64,000 bases of DNA from DASZHJ01 sp035581425 (GCA_035581425.1 DATJVP010000137.1:24386-88385), one strand, 5' to 3'; counted from the stretch's first letter, positions 51,455 through 60,699 are shown. A program made the numbers and translations. The notes: a model not told the origin generated them from the letters alone.

Positions 51455-52675
51455 TCAGTTCCGCGGACCGCGGGCGGCAAGCGCTTCCTCGCGCTGCTCC
51501 GCGACGACAACCGCGTCACCCTCTGCAATCTCGCCGCCGACGACTTCGGCGTTGGTGTCGTCGTCGAGCCCGATCTGGACGATCGCGGCGGCAGGGAGGC
51601 CCTGGCGCAGGACCCAAACCCGGGTCTGCGCAGCCGGGCGCGGCGCCGGGCGGCCACCGGGCGAGTAACGCAACGCGGCGTCGGGGATCCTCAGCACGCC
51701 CGCGCGCTCCGCGGTTACGATCCGCGCCGTCGCGGTCATGCCTGGCTTCAACAGCAGCTCCGGGTTTCCGGCACTGACGACCACGTCGTAGGTGACGACG
51801 TTCTGCACCGTCTGCGGCGCCTGACGAACTTGGATGACCTCGCCGTCAAAGGAGCGGTCGGGAAAGGCCTCGACACGGAAGCTCACTGTGTCGCCGACCT
51901 TCACCTGTCCGATGTCGCTCTCGCTGACGCTGAGATCGACCTGCATCTTCGTAAGGTCGGTCGCGATCAGGAACAATGTCGGCGTCTGGAAGCTCGCGGC
52001 GACGGTCTGCCCGACGTTGATGCTGCGCGAGACCACGGTGCCGTCCACGGGCGAGGCGATGTTGGTGTAGTCGAGATTGACGTAGGCCGCGTCGAGCGCC
52101 GCGGTCTGCTGCTCGATCGTGGCCTCGTCGAGCGCAATCTGCGCGCGCGCCTGCTCGAAGGCGCTGCGCGAGGCCTCCAACGCCTCCTGTGAGACGATGC
52201 CGCGCTTGAGGAGCGCCGCGTTGCGCTCATAGACGGATTGGGCGTAGGCGAGATTGGCCTTGTCCTTGCCGAGCTGTGCCTTGGCGCTGTTGAGGTTGGC
52301 GAGCGACTGCGCGACCGCCGTCAGATATGGGCGCTGGTCTATCTTGGCGCAGAGTTGGCCCTTCTTGACGTTGGTGTTGAAGTCGCAGAGGAGTTCCTGG
52401 ATCACACCGGAGACGTAGCTTCCGACCTGTACGATCACGACGGGATTGACGGAGCCGCTCGCGGAGACCGTGCGCGCGACGGTGCCGCGCGCGACGGGCG
52501 CGGTGACGTAGCGAACGCGAAGCTCCCGCTGCTCGCTCCAGCGAAAGGCGAGGCCGCCAGCAGCGACGAGCAGCACCGCCAGAAAGACCCACGGCCAGCG
52601 CCGCCGCTTGCGCCGGGGCCGCGGCGCGGCGCGGGTACGGGGCGGCGCCACGTCGGGCCGTCCTCCCTCGTTCAT
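51455..52675 (-). CDS. macA: MacA/HlyD-type periplasmic adaptor subunit
   Basis: 406 residues. Basic N-terminus, one membrane helix WVFLAVLLVAAGGLAF, then barrel-sandwich domain VARGTVARTVSASGSVNPVVIVQVGSYVSGVIQELLCDFN, coiled-coil hairpin (~residues 110-175) and TNIASPVDGTVVSRSINVGQTVAAS. It ends in a poorly conserved C-terminal domain. First gene of the export operon, 19 bases before macB. It would link MacB to the outer membrane channel. Confidence 0.88.
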   Translation of the reverse strand: MNEGGRPDVAPPRTRAAPRPRRKRRRWPWVFLAVLLVAAGGLAFRWSEQRELRVRYVTAPVARGTVARTVSASGSVNPVVIVQVGSYVSGVIQELLCDFNTNVKKGQLCAKIDQRPYLTAVAQSLANLNSAKAQLGKDKANLAYAQSVYERNAALLKRGIVSQEALEASRSAFEQARAQIALDEATIEQQTAALDAAYVNLDYTNIASPVDGTVVSRSINVGQTVAASFQTPTLFLIATDLTKMQVDLSVSESDIGQVKVGDTVSFRVEAFPDRSFDGEVIQVRQAPQTVQNVVTYDVVVSAGNPELLLKPGMTATARIVTAERAGVLRIPDAALRYSPGGRPAPRPAAQTRVWVLRQGLPAAAIVQIGLDDDTNAEVVGGEIAEGDAVVVAEQREEALAARGPRN

Positions 52676-52779
52676 GAAATCCCGTCCTCCGCCCCACCGT
52701 TGCGGCGGGATGGCTCGATCCGGGGCTGTTATGATACGAAACGGGGGGTTTCGCTAGCTCTAAAGGGTCTATTTCATAG

Positions 52780-53898
52780 TCACGCTCGGCCCCAGACCTC
52801 GCGTGCGGTCTCCACGATAAGCCTGAGCTTTGCGATTTCCTCGTCCAGCGTCAGCGCATTGCCTTCGACCGTCGAGGAAAATCCGCATTGCGGACTGAGG
52901 CATAGCTGGTCGAGGGGCACATATTTCGCGGCCTCGTCGATCCGGCGCTTGAGCTCGTCCTTTTGCTCGAGCGCACCCTTTTTCGTGGTAACGAGGCCCA
53001 GAACCACCATCTTTCCCTTTGGCACGAAACGGAGCGGCTCGAAGCCACCGGAGCGGGCGTCGTCGTATTCGAGGAAGAAGCCGTCGACCTCGAGCCCGCC
53101 GAAAAGCGCCTCGGCGACGTGGTCGTAGCCGCCAGAAGCAACCCAGGAGGAGCGGAAATTGCCGCGGCACATATGCGTGCAGACCCGCATGCCCGCGGGC
53201 TTCTTCGCGAGAGCGGCGTTGATGAGGCGGATGTAGATCAGGTGCTGATGCGCACCGTCGCCGCCGAGCTTCGCGATGTACTCCCGCTGCGTGGGGTCGT
53301 TGAGATAGGCGAGGCTCGTGTCGTCGAGCTGGAGATAGGTGCAGCCGAGCTTTCCGAGCGCCTCGATCTCGTCGGCGTAGGCGCGCGCGAGATCGTCCCA
53401 GAAGGGCTCGAGGCTCGGGTAGACCGCGCTGTCGATCGCCGCGCGGCCGCCGCGATAATGCATCATGCTCGGAGAGGGTATGGTGAGCTTGGGTGTCCCC
53501 TTAGCGACCGATTTCAAGAACGCGAAATCCTCGCCGAAGATGCATTTGTCGAGCTTCAGCTTGGAGGTCACGCGGAGCGCCGCGGGTGTGAACTCGATCA
53601 CGCCCTTCTCGTTGCGGAATTGCACCGTGAGATTGTCCTGCACCTTGGTCACGCCGCCGACGCGGTAGAGAAAATCCATGTGCCAGGAGCCCCGGCGGAA
53701 TTCGCCGTCGGTGACACCCTGCAGGCCGATCTCCTCCTGCAGCGCCACGACCTTGCGGATGGCGGCGTCTTCGATGCTGCGGAGCTCGCCCGCGGAAATG
53801 CGGCCCTCCTTCAGGTCCTCGCGCGCTCGCAGCAGCTCCTTCGGGCGCAAGAGGCTCCCGACGTGATCGGCGCGGAAGGGCGGACTGAGCTGGCTCAT
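52780..53898 (-). CDS. Cobalamin-independent methionine synthase-like protein (MetE C-terminal family)
   Basis: 372 residues from MSQLSPPFRADHVGSLLRPKEL. Matches the stand-alone MetE-II group (COG0620): GVTDGEFRRGSWHMDFLY, CIFGEDFAFLKSV, TYLQLDDTSLAYL, and zinc-site candidates HMCRGNF and LSPQCGFSS. It lacks the N-terminal MetE duplication (full MetE ~750 residues), so it probably transfers methyl groups between small molecules or takes part in a catabolic demethylation. Divergent from the TPP enzyme gene across 133 bases. Confidence 0.85.
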   Translation of the reverse strand: MSQLSPPFRADHVGSLLRPKELLRAREDLKEGRISAGELRSIEDAAIRKVVALQEEIGLQGVTDGEFRRGSWHMDFLYRVGGVTKVQDNLTVQFRNEKGVIEFTPAALRVTSKLKLDKCIFGEDFAFLKSVAKGTPKLTIPSPSMMHYRGGRAAIDSAVYPSLEPFWDDLARAYADEIEALGKLGCTYLQLDDTSLAYLNDPTQREYIAKLGGDGAHQHLIYIRLINAALAKKPAGMRVCTHMCRGNFRSSWVASGGYDHVAEALFGGLEVDGFFLEYDDARSGGFEPLRFVPKGKMVVLGLVTTKKGALEQKDELKRRIDEAAKYVPLDQLCLSPQCGFSSTVEGNALTLDEEIAKLRLIVETAREVWGRA

Positions 53899-54031
53899 GC
53901 GATCGCTCCCTGTGACGAGTTGGAATTTTGCGGGAGAATAGCGCGGCGCTCCTGCGGCGAGGAGTCAGTTGCGGTGACCGCCGATATGACCTAAGTGACC
54001 GCTCGGCCGCAGTGGGACGGAGCCCTCTTGC
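53899..54031. promoter_or_regulatory. Divergent spacer MetE-like / TPP enzyme
   Basis: 133 bases between two outward-facing genes. The stretch after 53925 is AT-richer (GGAATTTTGCGGGAGAATAGC), a plausible promoter location. No consensus hexamers or palindromes are certain. Confidence 0.4.
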
Positions 54032-55654
54032 ATGGAGTCGATGACATCGGCGGAAGCGATCGTGGAGGCGCTGCTGCGCCACGGCATCGACACGGTCTAC
54101 GGCTTGCCGGGCCTGCATCTCGATCCGCTCTTCGACGCGTTCCACGGCGTGCGCAATCGCCTGCGCGTGATCCACACGCGTCATGAGCAAAGTGCGGCCT
54201 ACATGGCTTTGGGCGCGGCGCTTGCGACGGGAAAGCCGCAGGCCTTCGCTGTGGTGCCGGGGCCGGGATTTCTCAATGCAGGTGCGGCATTGCTCACGGC
54301 CTACGGAATGAATGCGCCGGTGCTGGCTTTGGTGGGGCAAATCCCACACGCGAACATCGACCGTGGGCACGGGCACCTGCACGAGATCCGCGACCAGCTC
54401 GGCCTCGCGCGGCACATCGCAAAGTTCGCGGCGCGGATCGGCTCTCCCGCGGAAGCGCCGATGCTCGTCTACGAGGCCCTAGCGAGCGCCGTCTCGGGGC
54501 GACAGGGACCGGTCGTGCTGGAATGCGCGATGGACGTCCTCGCGCGTCGAGGCACGGTCTCCTTCCCGGAGATCGTGCCGTCGCCGCCGCCGCCGGTGGA
54601 CGAGGATGCGGCCGAGGCCGCGGCTCGGCTCCTCGGCGCGGCGGAGCGGCCGATGATCGTCGTGGGCGGTGGCGCGCTCGACGCTAGCGCCGAGGTGCGT
54701 GCGGTTGCGGAGCTGCTGGAGGCGCCGGTCCTCTCCTATCGCCGCGGACGAGGCGTGCTGCCGACGAGCCACCGTCTCGCCGTCAATCTCCCCGTCGGCC
54801 ATCGCCTCTGGGCTCAGGCGGATGCCGTGCTCGCGGTCGGAACGCGGCTCTACCAGCAGCAAAGCCAATGGGGCGTGGACGATCGCCTCAAGATCGTCCG
54901 TATCGACATCGATCCCGAAGAGCCCGGACGGTTCCGCAAGCCCGCGGTGGCGCTCGTCGGCGATGCCGCGCTCGGCCTCCGCGCGCTCATCGATCGGCTT
55001 CCCAAGCACAGTCGTACCCGCGCCTCGCGCGCGGCGGAGCTTGCGGAGCATCGCGCCGCCATCGCGCCGAAGCTTGCGGCGCTGCAACCGCAGGTGAGTT
55101 TCCTCGAGGCGATCCGCAAGGCTCTGCCGGCCGACGGTATCTTCGTCGATGAGGTGACGCAGGTGGGTTTCGCGAGCCGCCTCGTTCTTCCCGTCGAGAC
55201 GCCGCGGACCTTTCTCTCGCCGGGCTATCAGGACAATCTCGGCTGGGGCCTCGGCACGGCGCTCGGCGCCAAGGCCGCGAAGCCCGACACGCCCGTCCTC
55301 GTGATCTCGGGCGACGGTGGCTTTCTTTATCAAGTGGGCGAGCTCGCGACGGCGGTCCAGCACAAGATCGCGCTGGTGGTCGTGCTCTTCGACAACAACG
55401 CTTTCGGTAACGTCAAGCGGATACAGCAGGAGCAATACGGCAACCGCGTGATCGCCGCCGATCTCGTCAATCCCGATTTCGCACAGCTCGCGGAGAGCTT
55501 CGGCGTAGCGACCTTCCGCGCGACGACGCCCGCCGAGCTCGAGCGAGCGCTCCGAGAAGCCTTCGCGCTCGGAGCGCCGGCGCTCATTCACGTGCCGCAT
55601 GGGGACACCGCGAGCCCCTGGGACATGATCATGATGCCGCGGGTGAGGGGATGA
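54032..55654 (+). CDS. Thiamine pyrophosphate-dependent decarboxylase/carboligase
   Basis: 540 residues from MESMTSAEAIVEALLRHGIDTVYGLPG. TPP_enzyme_N: the activating Glu lies in HTRHEQSAAYMA, then VPGPGFLNAGAALL. Middle domain starts ~residue 190. TPP_C: GDGGFLYQVGELATAV ... NNAFGNV, the GDG-(~25)-N TPP motif. Acetolactate synthase/benzoylformate decarboxylase superfamily. It ends in an ATGA overlap with a DpgC-type gene. DpgC makes arylglyoxylates, and decarboxylation of such an acid to an aldehyde is the natural next step (inference). Confidence 0.87.
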   Translation: MESMTSAEAIVEALLRHGIDTVYGLPGLHLDPLFDAFHGVRNRLRVIHTRHEQSAAYMALGAALATGKPQAFAVVPGPGFLNAGAALLTAYGMNAPVLALVGQIPHANIDRGHGHLHEIRDQLGLARHIAKFAARIGSPAEAPMLVYEALASAVSGRQGPVVLECAMDVLARRGTVSFPEIVPSPPPPVDEDAAEAAARLLGAAERPMIVVGGGALDASAEVRAVAELLEAPVLSYRRGRGVLPTSHRLAVNLPVGHRLWAQADAVLAVGTRLYQQQSQWGVDDRLKIVRIDIDPEEPGRFRKPAVALVGDAALGLRALIDRLPKHSRTRASRAAELAEHRAAIAPKLAALQPQVSFLEAIRKALPADGIFVDEVTQVGFASRLVLPVETPRTFLSPGYQDNLGWGLGTALGAKAAKPDTPVLVISGDGGFLYQVGELATAVQHKIALVVVLFDNNAFGNVKRIQQEQYGNRVIAADLVNPDFAQLAESFGVATFRATTPAELERALREAFALGAPALIHVPHGDTASPWDMIMMPRVRG

Positions 55655-57054
55655 GCATGGAGCCGTCGCCGGAAGCGGACTTGCTGAGCCAAGCGGGCCT
55701 CCCTGCGGAGGCCATCTCCGCCTGGGCCGAGAGTTGGCCGCAGACCAGCGATGATTATGCCGGGGACAGCGAGCGCTTCTCGCGCTTCTGGCTCCTCATC
55801 GCGGAGCTCAGGGGAATGCTGCCGCCGAAACCACGCCGCGATGCCACGGAGACGGCCGCGGCGGCGCTGCTGGCGCGGCTCGGCAGCGAAAGTCGAGATG
55901 CTTTTCTCGCGGCGCATGTCGAGAGCGTCTATCGCGCGCTGACGCAGGATTTCGCCATTCACGTCCGCGCCGACGATCTCGCTTTTGCCGCGGCCTCGCT
56001 CGTACCCGGCCTCGTCCCGACCTCCGAGGAAGTCGCTGCGGAGAGCGAGCAGGCGCAGCGCGACAAGGAAGGTCTCGAGATCGACCAGGGCATCTTCCTC
56101 TCGCGCGTCCTCGAGCATCAGGCGGCGGGCGCCCATCTGTGCCACGCGATGCTGCTGCCGCGACAGGAAGCGCTCGATCGTCTGGCAGAGCTCAGCGAGC
56201 GCGGTTCCGTCGATCTGGGCGCCGCGACGGTCGGGAGGGTCGGCAGGGCCTCCTTCGTCACCATGCGCAATCCGCGCTTCCTCAACGCCGAGGACGAGGG
56301 CACGGTCGATGCAGTCGAGACCGCGGTCGATCTCGCGATCCTAGATCCCGATACCGAGATTGCGGTCCTCCGCGGTGACACGGTCGAGCATCCGAAATAC
56401 CGGGGGCGCCGCATCTTCTCGACGGGGATCAACCTCACCCATCTCTATCGCGGCAAGATTTCCTATCTCTGGTACATCCGGCGCGAGATGGGCTTCGTCA
56501 ACAAGATGTTCCGCGGCGTCGCGCGGCGCGAGGCCAATCCCGACGAGATCTGCGGCGACCTCCTGGAAAAGCCCTGGATCGCCGCGGTCGACGCCTTTGC
56601 GATCGGCGGTGGCTGCCAGTATCTGCTCGCCACGGACTACGTCATCGCCGCGAGCGACGCTTACATGACATTGCCCGCGCGGAAGGAAGGCATCATCCCC
56701 GGCGCCGCCAATCTCCGCCTCCCGCGCTTTACCGGCGATCGCATCGCGCGCCAGCTCATCATGTATGGGCGGCGCCTCGAATGCGACAGCCCCGAAGGCC
56801 GCATGATCTGCGACGAGGTGGTGCCGCCGGCCGAGATGGACGCCGCGGTCGCGCGCGCCGTCGACGGCTTCACCAGCGCCGGCGTCGTGAGCGCCGCCGG
56901 CAACCGCCGGGCCTTCCGCGTCGGCATGGAGCCCCTCGATCTCTTCCGCCGCTACATGGCGGTCTACGCCCGCGAGCAGGCCCACTGCCACTTCAGCCCC
57001 GCCCTCATCTCCAACCTCGAGCGCAACTGGAACGCGCAGCAGCGGCAGGCGTGA
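55651..57054 (+). CDS. dpgC: DpgC-type (3,5-dihydroxyphenyl)acetyl-CoA 1,2-dioxygenase family protein (crotonase fold)
   Basis: 467 residues, far longer than ordinary enoyl-CoA hydratases (~260). An N-terminal ~190-residue helical domain carries the DpgC hallmark DKEGLEIDQGIF (~138-149). It is followed by a crotonase core: RGRRIFSTGINL (oxyanion hole ~260), EKPWIAAVDAFAIGGGCQ (~306-323) and LPARKEGIIPGAANLRLPRFTG. These are the blocks of the cofactor- and metal-free dioxygenase DpgC of glycopeptide pathways, which converts an arylacetyl-CoA and O2 to an arylglyoxylate. The substrate here need not be dihydroxyphenylacetyl-CoA. Translationally coupled to the TPP enzyme and facing a phenylacetate-CoA ligase gene. 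Confidence 0.85.
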   Translation: MSMEPSPEADLLSQAGLPAEAISAWAESWPQTSDDYAGDSERFSRFWLLIAELRGMLPPKPRRDATETAAAALLARLGSESRDAFLAAHVESVYRALTQDFAIHVRADDLAFAAASLVPGLVPTSEEVAAESEQAQRDKEGLEIDQGIFLSRVLEHQAAGAHLCHAMLLPRQEALDRLAELSERGSVDLGAATVGRVGRASFVTMRNPRFLNAEDEGTVDAVETAVDLAILDPDTEIAVLRGDTVEHPKYRGRRIFSTGINLTHLYRGKISYLWYIRREMGFVNKMFRGVARREANPDEICGDLLEKPWIAAVDAFAIGGGCQYLLATDYVIAASDAYMTLPARKEGIIPGAANLRLPRFTGDRIARQLIMYGRRLECDSPEGRMICDEVVPPAEMDAAVARAVDGFTSAGVVSAAGNRRAFRVGMEPLDLFRRYMAVYAREQAHCHFSPALISNLERNWNAQQRQA

Positions 57055-57069
57055 CGGTGCGGACTAAGC

Positions 57070-57120
57070 CGCGCGCGGAGAAACTTCGCGCGCGATAGCG
57101 CGGCCGGACTTTGCTATCGC
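57070..57120. terminator. Two overlapping hairpins between convergent dpgC and paaK
   Basis: Hairpin A pairs CGCGCGCG at 57070-57077 with 57087-57094 (loop GAGAAACTT). Hairpin B pairs GCGATAGC at 57092-57099 with GCTATCGC at 57113-57120. They share bases 57092-57094, so not all pairs of both can form at once. No T-run follows; a bidirectional terminator or other RNA structure is possible. Confidence 0.45.
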
Positions 57121-57175
57121 CAGCGTGAGGTCATGCATCGCCTGGAAAAGCGGCAAATGGGTGAGGGTCGACGGA

Positions 57176-58507
57176 CTAATCTTTCCGTCGCAAATCGACG
57201 ATCCGCTTCGCCTTGCCGAGCGAGCGCTCGATTGCGCCGGGGGCGGTGATGTCGATTGCGGCGGTGACGCCGATCGTCGATTTGATGCGATGCGCGAGGT
57301 CCCGTGCGGCGCCGGCGCGCGGGCTCTCGCCCGAGGCGTCAGGACGCGCCTCGACGCGGACGGTCATCGCGTCGAGGCGGCCCTCGCGCCGGAGCTCGAT
57401 CAGGAAATGCGGGGCCAGGCGCTTGTCGCTGAGGATCAGCTCCTCGATCTGCGTCGGGAAGACGTTGACGCCGCGGATGATCATCATGTCGTCGGAGCGT
57501 CCCGTCACCTTCTCCATCCGCCGCATCGTCCGCGCCGTTCCCGGCAGAAGCCTCGTCAGGTCGCGGGTGCGGTAGCGGATCACGGGCATCGCCTCCTTGG
57601 TAAGGGAGGTGAGAACGAGCTCGCCGCGCTCGCCATCGGGCAGTACCGCGCCCGTCTCGGGGTCGACGATCTCCGGATAGAAGTGATCCTCCCAGAGATG
57701 GAGCCCGTCCTTCGTCTCGACGCACTCGTTGGCGACGCCGGGGCCGATCACCTCGGAGAGGCCGTAGATATCGACGGCCTCCATGTCGAAGGCTGCTTCG
57801 ATCTCCGACCGCATCGCCTCCGTCCAGGGCTCGGCGCCGAAGATGCCGACTTCGAGGGAGGTGCCACGAGGATCGAGGCCCTGGGCGCGGAACTCGTCGA
57901 GGATCGCGAGCATATAGCTCGGCGTTACCATGATGATCTCGGGCTCGAAGTCGAGGATGAGGCGCACCTGGCGCTCGGTCATGCCCCCGGAGACGGGGAT
58001 CACCGTGCAGCCCAGACGCTCGGCACCGTAATGCGCGCCGAGGCCGCCGGTGAAGAGACCGTAGCCGTAGGCGACATGCACCTTCATGCCGGGCCGTCCG
58101 CCGCTCGCGCGGATGCTGCGCGCCATCACCGTGGACCAGGTCTCGATATCGGCAACAGTGTAGCCTACGACCGTTGGCTTCCCCGTCGTCCCGGAGGAAG
58201 CATGCACGCGCACGATCTTCTCCCGCGGCACCGCGAACATGCCGAAGGGGTAATTCGCGCGGAGGTCGGCCTTGGACGTGAAGGGAAAGCGCCGGAGGTC
58301 GGATAGGTCCTTCAGCTCACCTGGCGCGATCCCCGCTTCGGCAAAGGCACGGCGATAGTGCGGGACGTTGTCATGGGCGTGCCGCAGCGACCATTTCAGG
58401 CGCCGGAGCTGCAGTGCCTCGATTTCGTCGCGCGAGGCGATCTCGATGGGCTCAAGCTCGTCCCGCTGCGGTGCGAGTGCCGTCCGATTTCCGCTTGGCG
58501 TCGCCAT
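57176..58507 (-). CDS. paaK: Phenylacetate--CoA ligase
   Basis: 443 residues from the ATG at 58507 with GGAGG 5 bases upstream. AMP-binding motif VHASSGTTGKPTVVGYT near residue 100, then YGYGLFTGGLGAHYGAERLG, DIYGLSEVIGPGVANEC, HLWEDHFYPEIVDP, TSLTKEAMPVIRYRTRDLT, and the C-terminal domain MIIRGVNVFPTQIEELIL. All PaaK family blocks are intact. It activates an arylacetate to the CoA thioester. The usual partners paaABCDE/paaG/paaZ are absent nearby; a DpgC-type oxygenase stands next to it instead. Confidence 0.9.
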   Translation of the reverse strand: MATPSGNRTALAPQRDELEPIEIASRDEIEALQLRRLKWSLRHAHDNVPHYRRAFAEAGIAPGELKDLSDLRRFPFTSKADLRANYPFGMFAVPREKIVRVHASSGTTGKPTVVGYTVADIETWSTVMARSIRASGGRPGMKVHVAYGYGLFTGGLGAHYGAERLGCTVIPVSGGMTERQVRLILDFEPEIIMVTPSYMLAILDEFRAQGLDPRGTSLEVGIFGAEPWTEAMRSEIEAAFDMEAVDIYGLSEVIGPGVANECVETKDGLHLWEDHFYPEIVDPETGAVLPDGERGELVLTSLTKEAMPVIRYRTRDLTRLLPGTARTMRRMEKVTGRSDDMMIIRGVNVFPTQIEELILSDKRLAPHFLIELRREGRLDAMTVRVEARPDASGESPRAGAARDLAHRIKSTIGVTAAIDITAPGAIERSLGKAKRIVDLRRKD

Positions 58508-58665
58508 CTCCTCCTCCGTGGTGCCGCGCTCGCAACGCGCCATTTTAGCGGGATTTTACAGATGATTGCGTCGCGCACACACTCGCGAATTGACACCTAT
58601 CTCCAGGGTCGGTAGCAGTCTATATTAGAAAAAAACGGGCTCACGGGAGAGCGTTGGGAGGAAGA
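58508..58665. promoter_or_regulatory. Divergent intergenic region paaK / dppD
   Basis: 158 bases, distinctly AT-richer than surroundings. A TTGACA at 58590-58595 faces the dpp operon; TAGCAG lies 17 bases further and TATATT at 58621-58626 lies 25 bases further. Neither is a clean -10 at the right spacing. GGGAGG at 58656-58661 is the ribosome site of dppD. Confidence 0.45.
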
Positions 58666-59667
58666 TTGGCAGCGCTTCTGGAAGTGCGCGGCCTGCACAC
58701 GGAATTCCGCACCGGGGCGGGCATCGTGCGTGCAGTCGATGGCGTCTCCTATACGGTGGATGAAGGCGAAACAATCGCGGTCGTCGGCGAGAGCGGATCC
58801 GGAAAGTCCGTGGGCGCCATGTCGATCCTACGACTTATCCCCGATCCGCCGGGAAGGGTCACGGCTGGCGAAGTCATCTTCGCGGGGCGCGATCTCATGC
58901 GCTGCACGGACGAGGAGATGCGCCACATCCGCGGCGGCGACATCGGCATGGTCTTCCAGGAGCCCATGACCTCGCTCAATCCGGTGCTGACCATCGGCCG
59001 GCAGATCACCGAGGGGATCGAGCAACACCGCAAAGTCGACCACGCGGCCGCCGAGGCGCGTGCCGCCGAGCTGCTGCACCTCGTGGGCATTGCCGATCCC
59101 AAGCGCCGGCTGAAGCAATATCCACATCAGCTCTCCGGCGGCATGCGCCAGCGTGTGATGATCGCGATCGCGCTCGCCTGCGATCCAAAGCTCATCATCG
59201 CGGACGAACCGACGACCGCGCTCGACGTCACGATCCAGGCGCAGATTCTCGAGCTGATGCGGGCGCTGACCAAGCGCTTCAACGTCGCGCTCATCATCAT
59301 CACGCACAATCTCGGCGTGGTCGCGCGCTACGCCAGCCGCGTCAACGTCATGTATGCGGGGCGCATGGTCGAGAGCGGCAAGGCCGATGCGGTCTATCAT
59401 CGCCCCCGCCACCCCTACACGATCGCGCTGCTGCGCTCGGTGCCCCGCCTCGATCGTCCGCGCCAGGCGCGCCTCGATCCGATCGAGGGCCAGCCGCCGG
59501 ATCTGACGCGGCTCGACGACGGCTGCGCCTTCCGCCCGCGCTGCCGCTTCGCGATCGAGGCCTGCGCGAAGTCGCGCCCGCCGCTCCAGCCGGTGGAAGA
59601 GGAGGAGCATCTCGCGGCCTGTTTCCGCAGCCGCGAGCTCGCCGGCCTCGTGGGCGAGGCGGCATGA
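58666..59667 (+). CDS. Oligopeptide/dipeptide ABC transporter ATP-binding protein, DppD-like
   Basis: 333 residues from TTG 58666, 4 bases after GGGAGG; a TTG at 58654 lies within the site region and is less likely. Walker A GESGSGKSVGAMSIL, VFQEPMTSLNPVLTIG, signature LSGGMRQRVMIAIAL, Walker B LIIADEPTTALD, H-loop ITHNLGVV. C-terminal oligo_HPY domain has the Cys cluster CAFRPRCRFAIEAC. First gene of a five-gene peptide/opine/nickel-type importer. Confidence 0.9.
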   Translation: MAALLEVRGLHTEFRTGAGIVRAVDGVSYTVDEGETIAVVGESGSGKSVGAMSILRLIPDPPGRVTAGEVIFAGRDLMRCTDEEMRHIRGGDIGMVFQEPMTSLNPVLTIGRQITEGIEQHRKVDHAAAEARAAELLHLVGIADPKRRLKQYPHQLSGGMRQRVMIAIALACDPKLIIADEPTTALDVTIQAQILELMRALTKRFNVALIIITHNLGVVARYASRVNVMYAGRMVESGKADAVYHRPRHPYTIALLRSVPRLDRPRQARLDPIEGQPPDLTRLDDGCAFRPRCRFAIEACAKSRPPLQPVEEEEHLAACFRSRELAGLVGEAA

Positions 59668-60653
59668 GCACGGATGCCCGGCCACTGCTGGAGGTCAAGG
59701 GATTGCACATGCATTTCCCGGTGATCGAGGGCGTCCTGCGCCGGCGCCTCGTCGGCGAGGTGAAGGCGGTCGACGGCATCGACTTCGACATCCGCCACGG
59801 CGAGACCATGGGCCTCGTCGGCGAGAGCGGCTGCGGGAAGACCACGACCGGGCGCTGCATTCTGCGCCTGGAGCAGCCCACGAGCGGCCAGATCCTCTAC
59901 GACGGTGTCGATCTCGCGACCATCCCGCGCAAGGAGCTGATGGCGATGCGGCGGCGGATCCAGGTCGTCTTCCAGGATCCCTATAGCTCGCTCAACCCCC
60001 GCATGAAGGTCGGCGAGATCATTGCGGAGCCAATGAAGGTGCATGGGATCGAGGCCGATCGCGAGAAGCGCGCGGCGCGGGTGCGCGAGTTGCTTCAGGT
60101 CTGCGGCCTCAATCCGAAATTCGCGGACCGCTATCCGCACGAGATGTCCGGCGGGCAGCGCCAGCGCGTCGGGATCGCGCGCGCGCTCGCGCTCGAACCC
60201 GAATTCATCGTCTGCGACGAGGCGGTCTCCGCGCTCGACGTCTCGATCCAGGCGCAGGTGATCAACCTGCTCGAGGATCTGCGCGACCGCTTTGGCCTGA
60301 CATATCTCTTCATCGCGCACGACCTCTCGGTGGTGCGACATCTTTGCCAGCGCGTCGCGGTCATGTACCTGGGCCGCATCGTCGAGCTCGCGGAGAGCGA
60401 CGAGCTCTTCGACCATCCGCTTCACCCCTATACCAAGGCGCTTCTCGCCGCGGTCCCCGTGCCCGATCCCAGCGTCGAGGAGGGCCGCGAGTTCCACCCG
60501 CCGCCGGGAGAGGTGCCGAGCCCCATCGATCCGCCCTCGGGCTGCGTCTTTCACCCGCGCTGTCCGATCGCGGTCGCGCGCTGCAAGGAGGCGCGCCCCG
60601 ATGTGCGGGAGATACGGCCAGGCCACTGGGTGGCCTGTCACGAAGTTCATTGA
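59664..60653 (+). CDS. Oligopeptide/dipeptide ABC transporter ATP-binding protein, DppF-like
   Basis: 329 residues, ATGA overlap with the previous gene. Walker A GESGCGKTTTGRCIL, VFQDPYSSLNPRMKVG, signature MSGGQRQRVGIARAL, Walker B FIVCDEAVSALDVS (Ala in place of Pro, common in DppF/OppF), H-loop IAHDLSVV. C-terminal Cys motif CVFHPRCPIAVARC. It would pair with the DppD-like subunit as a heterodimeric ATPase. Confidence 0.9.
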   Translation: MSTDARPLLEVKGLHMHFPVIEGVLRRRLVGEVKAVDGIDFDIRHGETMGLVGESGCGKTTTGRCILRLEQPTSGQILYDGVDLATIPRKELMAMRRRIQVVFQDPYSSLNPRMKVGEIIAEPMKVHGIEADREKRAARVRELLQVCGLNPKFADRYPHEMSGGQRQRVGIARALALEPEFIVCDEAVSALDVSIQAQVINLLEDLRDRFGLTYLFIAHDLSVVRHLCQRVAVMYLGRIVELAESDELFDHPLHPYTKALLAAVPVPDPSVEEGREFHPPPGEVPSPIDPPSGCVFHPRCPIAVARCKEARPDVREIRPGHWVACHEVH

Positions 60654-60699
60654 GAAGGGGGCACCTGCAACCTTTATCCGTGATGGGAGGAATATCGAA

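Noticed and set aside
54032..57054. Glycopeptide-type dihydroxyphenylglycine biosynthesis cluster
   Set aside because: dpgC-like gene is present but dpgA, dpgB, dpgD and NRPS genes are absent; catabolism is a better fit.
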